A stretch of 64,000 nucleotides of DNA. Source: Alisma plantago-aquatica. Lineage: Eukaryota; Streptophyta; Magnoliopsida; Alismatales; Alismataceae. The number at the start of each line of letters is the position of its first letter. Within the stretch, counting starts at the first letter, position 1. The notes under the pieces were generated by a model. The model saw only the letters and a list, made by a program, of their open reading frames with translations. It searched no databases and was not told the DNA's origin. Location: assembly GCA_963693085.1 (NCBI GenBank), contig OY856409.1, positions 300,343,558 to 300,407,557 on the forward strand, written 5' to 3'. Shown here one piece after another: positions 57,204 to 64,000 of the stretch. The position numbers and the translations under genes are program-made.

Positions 57204-58790
57204 TCGATATCACTATTCCACCTTTTAAGGTTGTTTTTGACTATGAGGCCATAGTCGAATTCAAGCTTAGGGGAGTTGGGTGTTGGAACAATTTCTATCC
57301 TTTATTTTTCTTAGTTTTTATCATTTATTGCTTTGTCTTTTGTCATTTATTTTTCTTAGTTATTAGTTTGTTTGTAGGATCCACACTCTATCTAGCGTAA
57401 TTGTGGATGTCTAATGTCATGTGTCATCTCGTTGTTTGTACATGGGAATTAGGGGTAAATTTCAAAAAATTTTAGTGCTTTTGCAAGCTTGTGTTGTTCA
57501 ACTTTGAGCACATGACTTAAGAAAATAATTGGGTTTGTCAACTCTAAAACAGGAAACTACAACTGTACATTCCTATGATTCATGAAAAGTGGACATAATT
57601 AGTTGTTTGAGCCTAAACTGACCAAATGTTAATGAGAACTTAATTTGAAATAAGAGAGAGAAACCTCTTAATTACTACACAGGTCAGTAAGGAGGGACAC
57701 ATAATATTTTCCAAAGGTTCAGTCAATTAATCTTGTGATCTGTCCACCCCATTGTTTTCATACTCCACCATAAGAACTGGAAGTACATTACGGTTTTCAT
57801 CTCTTTGATTGCATCCCGTGTAGATAGGTCTTTCACTGCAACTATTTTCACATATTTGTGCATGAAAATGAAAAAAAAGATAGAATAGTTATAAATGCAC
57901 ATTATCCTTAGGTGCGTGTCATTTAGTTGCATAACTATCATTTTGTAGTTGCATTCACATTTTTGTGCATATAGTACATCATGCATCTTATGTCTTCTGA
58001 AACATTAAAGGTGATGAACTTGTTCCATACCTTCTGAATGCTTCAAATGTATAAGTTATGTAGCAATAAGTGAGCCTGACAAATAATTCATTGTCAGCTA
58101 TGAAGATAATGGCTTGAAAAAAAATAAAAGTTGAAAAAAAAGTTTTGAAAAAAGAAGAAGAAAAGAGAATTGAGAAGTAAGTAGGAATGAGAGGGAGAAG
58201 GGAACATGTTCTCACTTGCATACTAAGAAGAATAAGCACATGGTGTAGTTTTGTAGATATTCCATCTCACCTTGAGACGGAATGATAGTGCATGCATCAT
58301 TCCATCCAAATGTAGGCATTAGGGCATTTTCATTTGCATATGCATCATTTAGGTCATTATTGTTTTTGTGCATGTTAAAACCGTATAATGCTTCCATTTC
58401 ATCCACAACCACCTATTCCATCCACCCGTTGCTCGAATTGGTAGGCCACTGTGATTTTCTCTTCACTCATTAATACCAGGAGAGCTACTTCCATGTAGAT
58501 GGTAGTTAGGGTGAGCAACGTAGATAGAAGATCACAAGATGCACCGAGTCTGGACCGGAGGATTTTATTATGTTAACTGCCTTATGTGATAGTGTTCATC
58601 AATTTTGAGGTAGATATCTTTTAGGGATGATTATTGTGGCCTTTAGGGTAATTATCATTCTGTGGTTAGTAAGGGCCAAAATGTGAAGGTCTGGCGGGGA
58701 TCATATGGCGAAGTCTGTTGGATAATCTGTTCTTTAGTTGACCCTCGCAATTCTATTCTAGAGTTTTGTTGCTCGAGGATGAGAAATGTT
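57204..58790 (+). other. 3' non-coding region of D with internal polypurine tract
   Basis: Begins with AATTCAAGCTTAGGGGAGTT (57258-57277), a close copy of the tract before the 3' LTR (58791-58806). The rest is AT-rich with no recognisable genes; frames at 57723-57986 and 57988-58239 (minus) and 58282-58473 (plus) are not credible. A short dyad ATTCCATCTCACCTTGAGACGGAAT lies near 58259. Confidence 0.65.
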
Positions 58791-58806
58791 CAAGCTTAGG
58801 GGAGTT
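58791..58806 (+). other. Polypurine tract of D
   Basis: CAAGCTTAGGGGAGTT directly before the 3' LTR start. Identical to the internal tract after ORF2 over the whole CAAGCTTAGGGGAGTT. Confidence 0.85.
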
Positions 58807-60417
58807 TGATGCGATGATTTTGAGTCACATTTATAGACTTGTTTTACTTGCATTTTATGTGTTTATTGGTCACTTTGGTGGTTAATATTGCATAATTCAC
58901 TTACTTTAGTCTATGATCGTTCTCAGTGTCAAATCTCTCTTATTTTATCGTTTTGAGCATAAATTATTATAATTATAGGTTTTATCTCGACTGATTTGGT
59001 TTTGTTGTGCAATTTCAAGAAAAACACATATCTGCAGCTGTCGATACCATCGACATCAGTCGATACTATCGACATAGCCACAGGCAAGCAGCCGCAAGGA
59101 GCAGCGCAGAGTCGATACCATCGACTGGGAAGTCGATGGTAGCGAGTCACCATCAGGTTGCCAGTGACCAGCCAGTCGATACTATTGACACCAAAGTCGA
59201 TACTATCGGCACTTATAGCTTCAACGATGGAAAAGGGATAAACCGACGCCTAAGGGTGTCAATACCATCGACCCGCGTCGATGGTATCGAGTCAGCATCA
59301 GGCGGGATGACATAAAAGAAAGAAGGCTTGTCGATATCGTGAGGTGTCGATACCATCGACCCACGTCGATGGTATCAACACCGTCAGATCAGAGTTTGCT
59401 TCAGATCAGCCTAAATCCAATGGTTGTGATATTTTGGCGACCTAACTCAGTGTTAATACCTAATGATGGCAGCCAGGAGTGATATATGATGTCATTAGCC
59501 GCTGCACACGTCTTAAGAAGGTGTGGAGAGAAGAACGGATCCCAAAAGCACACCCTAACCGTTCCGAGAGCCGAAGAAGACGTTCTCCACTGGAAAAAGG
59601 CTATAGATCGCGCACTCTACGCCGAGGAATGCTTGGATCTTCTCCATTCACGGGTTTCATCACTTTAGCCACGTTTTTCTCCATGTTCCCCCTTTCTTCA
59701 ATAATGTCTTGCTCTGAGATGAACATGCAGGGCTAATCCCCTTTATCTTTAGGACCGGGAGTAGCCCGGGGAAGCATTATATGACATTTTTATCATAGTA
59801 ATTCATAATTTGTCTCTTAAATCCATGGTATGATTTCATTTTCTCAATTATATTATTATGCTTGATCACCGTAATGATAAACTAATTCCCTTAATTGCTT
59901 TGAAAGAATAATTAACGGTTGAAAAGAGATGAAATTCACATTAATTAACAAATCCCTTGAACAAGGTGATGTACGGTTAATGGTGGAAACCTAGAGGTCG
60001 ATTCTAATGCACCTAGTTTAGGGTATAGGTTACTACGAAGGTGGAATCGACTTAGACTTAGGTAGTGAATTGTATCACGACAGTGAACAATTCTGACTAT
60101 AGGCCACTACCCGGATTGAGAGATGAATCTGATTAACTATGTGGAAATTCATACAATGAAAACCCGCGGTGAAACCGCAATCCTAAAGATCTCCATTTGA
60201 ATTGATTAAACTAAACACTTAATCGATTGCTATGTTTTATTTTATTTTCTTTTATTTTACAACAACTCTCATAACCTTTTAATTGGTCTAGCTGATTGCT
60301 AGTAGTTAGTAGTAGTCTACCGATAATTTAGTGTCCCTGAGTTCGACTCGGGCCTCACAAGGGCCTATACTACATTGACGCGTGCACTTGTGTTATACGC
60401 ACGGTAAAATCGTGTCA
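58807..60417 (+). repeat. 3' LTR of D
   Basis: Partner of the 5' LTR, almost the same length. The dyads lie at 59038-59373; those near 59257 and 59371 have lost single CpG positions. The leader stem is present (GGGCTA 59730-59735, TAGCCC 59762-59767). Ends AATCGTGTCA. Confidence 0.95.
59038..59373 (+). promoter_or_regulatory. TCGATACCATCGA dyads in D 3' LTR
   Basis: Same array as in the 5' LTR. The 15-pair hairpins have single changes here (GTCAATACC at about 59258; GGTATCAAC at about 59367). Confidence 0.75.
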
Positions 60418-61564
60418 ATATGATTGGTAATACCCCAATACCTAGAATAATTTCACAAGGTTGACATAGTTCAATACTTGGAATAACTGCAAAAGATTGG
60501 TAATAACCCAATACCTGAAATAATTGCATAGGGTTGACATAGGTCAATACCTGGAATAATATTACAGGATTGACATAGTTCAATATCTGGAATAGTTGGG
60601 ATTGGCATAGTCCAATACTTGGAATGGATACACAGGAACAATATAAGTCCAATGCTCATACTAGATGCACAAGATCGGTATAATCCAATGCTTGGAATAT
60701 TTATACAGGATTGGTATGGACCAATGCCTAAATAAGACATGATGATGTACACTCTCATGTCCAGTATAAACCAATATCTATTTAGTAGATTGGCTAAAGC
60801 CATCAGATAGAAATAAGAAAGAGTCATGGATGTCATATCAGAGTAATGAGTATCATGAGAAAAGCATGAGATGTTGAGCTAATACAATAGATAAATAATA
60901 TACATGTTCTTTCTATTCCTTATAAAGAGAATAGATGATTTACAACTCTATCACAGATAGTTGCAATAGTTAAAGATGAGAATGATATAAACTGCTTATC
61001 CTCTGTTCAGATTTATATTATAAATTACAATAATAATGTTTTTGGCAGAGAGTTATATCTCTCGCTGGGGCAATTTTCAATTGTCTCACCCCCGTGGGAT
61101 CCAACATTTTTAGTGGACGGGCACAGAGGAGATTGAGAATATCTTGCAGAGGAAGAACTTCAAAAGTAGTAGGTACAATAGCAATAGCTCAGGTGGAGTG
61201 TGTTGTCTGTCATGTTCATAGATAGAAGTCCTATGTGTCGTCTTTGTACTCTCAGGTCCTCAGAGTTAATAGTTAGTGCTTTTAATGAATCATTTTGAGA
61301 TTTTGGTTTAATGCCTCAAGGTTCTTATGATGTCTGTGTTTAACTTTTAATAAGGCAGTTGATGTTGTAACCCTCGAGAAGAGATAATACAAGATATGTA
61401 CTTATGAACCAAGATGTAAATGTAATACATTGGTTCTTGTTGAAAGAGTTTTCATATGATTGGATCTCTTTGAAAAAGGTTTTAATTTTTAGAGATTTTC
61501 AGTAATCCGCAGCAAATGATTGCTTCCACTTAATTAATCTTGTTTTTGTGAGTTGGATGCCACA
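60418..61564 (+). repeat. 3' LTR of C, right part
   Basis: Resumes the minisatellite (60418 to about 60720, units b and c, then decayed) and continues with the promoter-like part. TATAAAGAGA lies at 60921-60930, followed by CAGAGAGTTATATCTCTCGCTGG and the TGTGTTGTCTGTC block. It ends GGATGCCACA. It aligns along its length with 42290-43405. Confidence 0.88.
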
Positions 61565-62720
61565 GACGATGCCATCTGACTCCATCTATTCAAGTATTCT
61601 CTTGCTGATAGAGCCATACGTTGGTACAACTCTCTACAATGTGGACCTATCACCACGTGGGAACAACTGCATGACATTTTTCTGGAAAAGTTTTATCCTC
61701 CATCTCTCACTTATGAAATTAGGGGAAAAATAACAATGTTCACTCAAGCCCCTAGAGAAACCCTTACTGAGGCATGGGACTGATATAAGGAGCTTCTACA
61801 AAAGTGTCCACACCATGGCATTCCTAAGAATCAACTCATCAAGATCTTCTATAGGGGTGTGTATGATGATATTAAGAGATTTTTAGACTCCTCATCTGGA
61901 GGAAACTTCATGCGTCAAAGCTGTGATAGTGCATGGAGGGTAGTAACCCTTGGAGATGAAAACCAAGAAAATTGGGGAAGGTCTGTAGGTAAAGGAGTGT
62001 TGAAAGTGGGTATGGCTGAAGCAACACCTGAGTACAAATCTATCACTGAAACCCTAAAATTATTAGTTGCCAAGAAAGACCATATTGAATCCTCACTTGC
62101 TGCAATTGGAAGAGGGTGCTCATCCACTCGACAACCAGAACAAGTCAAGTCCGCTTCCCTATTCTGTGAGGCATGTAAAGGAAGCGATCATTCCACCTTA
62201 TCATGCAATGTTCTTTATGATGTTGTTCTGAGCAATGTATGTGGCCAAGGAGATATTGATCAGACGGAAAATCTTAATGTTATCAACACTATTCCTGGTC
62301 AAAGTTATTACAATACGAACCAGAATAGGAATCATCCCGAGTTTCAATATGGAAACCCCTCTAGAGCAGTAAACTCGCATCAATTTAGTTCAAACAATCA
62401 ACCAAGAGGCCCACCAGGATTCTAGTATAATCAACAATAGAATTTTAGGAATCAAGGAAATTTCAAGGGGAACTTTTAGAATAGGAACTACAATAACTCT
62501 CAGTTGCAGAATCTTAATCAACAACAAGGATAGCAAGAAGGTCCAATTTCTCTTGATGACAATCTATCAGCCATTGAGAAGATGTTACAAACTCAGCAAA
62601 CCATGATAGCTAACCAACACGCTCAGCAGAAGGCTATTGAATCTCAATTAGCTCAACTCGCAGCTAGCATAAAACCACCTGCTGGAGTCTTTGCTGGCCA
62701 ACCCGAGAACAATCCTAAGC
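61565..62720 (+). pseudogene. gag of element G, 3' two thirds
   Basis: Begins abruptly after the C LTR in the capsid region, matching B gag from about 35700: FKYSLADRAI.WYNSLQ, FLEKFYPPSLTYEIRGKITMF, ETLTEAWD and YKELLQKCPHHGIPKNQLIKIFYRGVYDD. A 188-codon frame (61859-62425) includes the intact zinc knuckle CEACKGSDHSTLSC (CX2CX4HX4C) near 62164-62207 and the Asn/Gln-rich tail. TGA at about 61780 and stops after 62425 break the gene. The N-terminal part is missing, lost with the left part of C. Confidence 0.88.
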
Positions 62721-63556
62721 ATCCTGAATAGTTGAAGGCAGTGACCACTAGGTCAGGGAAAGACTATTCGGATCCCCCTGAAAAGACACATGTGGTTATT
62801 ACAGACAAGGATGAACCTGTGATTGTCCAAGACTCAACAACACAAGAGACTCAATCAAAAGATGATAAGTCAGAAAAAGGAAATTTTGAGAAGCCTGCTC
62901 AAGAAGACAAAGAAACTGAGACTCCAGAACCTGATATCCCTATTTACAAACCTCGTATACCTTTTCCAACTCATCTAAGGCAAACCAAGCTTGATACCAG
63001 ATTCAATAAATTTAAAGAAGCTATGAAGAAGCTTCATGTTGATATACCCTTTTTGGATGCTCTGGCCAAGATACCGGCATGGACAAAGTACTTGAAGTCA
63101 CTCCTCACTAGGAAGTATATAACCGAAGAGTATGAGATAGTAAAACTAGCTACAACTACATCTGATATCATATTGAGCAAGATGCCCAAGAAACAAAAAG
63201 ACCCGAGATCCTTTGGAATTTCATGTCACATTGGGGACTCATCATGCAACAAAGGATTGGCAGATCTTGGTGCAAGCATCTATAATATGCCACTTAGCCT
63301 ATGCAAAAGATTAGGATTTGCATAATTGCTTCCTACTGGATTAACTATACAACTTGCAGACAATTCGATAAAATGTCTGTTAGGAATCCTCAAAGATATC
63401 CCGGTCAAGGTAGGGAAGGACACATATGTTCCATGTGACTTTGTCATTATGGAAATAAAAGAAGACACCAGATATCCTCTCATCTTTGGTCATCTGTTCC
63501 TCGCCACTACAAGAGCCCTAATTGATTTGAAGCTGGCACCTTATTACTCAGATTAG
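62721..63556 (+). pseudogene. Linker and protease of element G
   Basis: A 197-codon frame (62732-63325) has KAVTTRSGKDYSDPPEK, then IPFPTHLRQTKLDTRFNKFKEAMKKLHVDIPFLDALAKIP and the retropepsin start GLADLGASIYNMPLSLCKRLGF. The active-site triplet is DLG rather than DSG, common in Athila-type proteases. A TAA at 63323-63325 separates it from LPTGLTIQLADNSIK, VGKDTYVPCDFVIMEIK and YPLIFGHLFLATTRALIDL (63326-63556). Confidence 0.88.
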
Positions 63557-64000
63557 GCAAAGAAACTCTCGAATTTAAAGTTTTTGAAAGTATGAGAAAA
63601 CCAAGTATGCAAGAAGAAGTCTATCTGATAGACTGCATTGAGAAAATGTCACTTCTGACTCAAGAGCATCATGAATCAGATGATCCTTTGGTAGTTTCTC
63701 TAACGAACCCCTCAGTTGATGAATAAATTAAGGAACAAGTAAGGGATTGCATCGAATCCCTCAACTCTGCTAAAGAAGATGTTGAAGCCACTAGTGAAGA
63801 ACTCAAAGCTATGGAAACTACAAAAGAAACATGCGAAAAACCAGAGGATCCCGAAATGAAGCCCTTGCCTGAAGGACTAAAGTACGTATTTCTAGACGAT
63901 CTCAAAGTTCGCCCAGTTATTATAATTCCGATCTAACAGTTGAATAAGAAGATAAACTCTTGAAGGAATTAAGGAACAGAAGGGAAGCCATCGATTATAA
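63557..64000 (+). pseudogene. Start of pol linker of G, cut by window end
   Basis: Matches the B region between protease and RT (33260-33680, minus strand): MRKPSMQEEVYLIDCIEKMSLL, then acidic stretches and MKPLPEGLKYVFLDDLK. Several stops and frame changes. RT would lie beyond the window. Confidence 0.75.

Larger units (their letters stand above)
50639..60417 (+). mobile_element. Element D: non-autonomous Athila-type element with intact ORF2
   Basis: LTRs of 1612 and 1611 bp start TGACACGAT or TGATGCGAT and end AATCGTGTCA. The interior has a tRNA-Asp primer site, gag-PR, a spacer with hairpins, ORF2, a 3' non-coding region and a PPT. RT, RNase H and integrase are entirely missing: PR ends at about 54730 and the spacer found after integrase in A begins at about 54810. 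Flanks ACAGG and ATATG are only a weak target-duplication match (3 of 5); both may derive from a minisatellite ACATG. The LTRs look about 95 percent alike by eye, younger than A. Confidence 0.92.
41573..61564 (+). mobile_element. Element C: gag-only chromovirus-like element with giant LTRs, carrying D
   Basis: The order is: truncated 5' LTR, initiator tRNA-Met primer site, gag with zinc knuckle, non-coding stretch, polypurine tract, and a 3' LTR of about 5.8 kb split by D. The primer type, the CX2CX4HX4C gag and GGACGAAATCC before the PPT suggest a Del/Tekay-type chromovirus. No PR, RT or integrase was found in its 2.55-kb interior, so it would need help from another element. The left end was lost together with part of G; no target duplication can be shown. 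The right end joins G gag directly. Confidence 0.85.

Overview
The window looks like plant nuclear DNA, probably from a flowering plant with a large, repeat-rich genome. It is AT-rich and has no recognisable host gene, rRNA, tRNA gene or CRISPR array. All that can be identified is LTR-retrotransposon sequence: primer sites match plant tRNA-Asp or initiator tRNA-Met, pol order is the Ty3/gypsy order (RT, RNase H, integrase) in most elements, and the left edge holds Ty1/copia pol. The species cannot be named from the sequence.

Layout. The elements are nested. At the left edge are two minus-strand Ty1/copia remnants, H2 (LTR 1500-2604, pol 2618-4540) inserted into H1 (1-1499). A gypsy element of Athila/Tat type, F (LTR 4541-6224, PBS, broken gag), interrupts H2, and the rest of the window lies inside F. 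F is split twice. First, element A (+, 6593-39495, TSD accaa) carries gag, PR, RT, RNase H, integrase and a second ORF. Its 3' LTR is split by element B (-, 18053-38724, TSD atcac). The 3' LTR of B is split in turn by element E (-, 20129-28547, TSD gaaac), which has 3-kb LTRs and no coding interior. Second, element G (+, same family as B) starts at 40399. It is interrupted by C (41573-61564), a gag-only chromovirus-like element with LTRs of about 5.8 kb containing a 36/37-bp minisatellite. The 3' LTR of C is interrupted by D (+, 50639-60417). G resumes at 61565 and runs off the window.

How the parts relate. A and B had complete pol genes and were probably autonomous; both are now broken by stops and frameshifts. 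C, D and E look non-autonomous: C keeps only gag, D keeps gag-PR and ORF2 but has no RT, RNase H or integrase, and E has no coding region. D is a relative of A and holds the only long intact reading frame in the window, an Athila ORF-1-like protein of 528 residues (55617-57203).

Most notable. In D, the spacer before this ORF carries the same long palindromes (GTCGATACCATCGAC and its reverse complement) as the LTRs, followed by a TATA motif. In A, the matching spacer and LTRs share a different motif (GGTACTACC/GGTAGTACC), again followed by a TATA motif. This suggests an LTR-like internal promoter for ORF2 whose motif changes together with the LTR. Other observations are repeated internal polypurine tracts, a possibly covarying stem in the leaders of three families, and a shared CGGTC..GACCG dyad in the LTRs of unrelated lineages.
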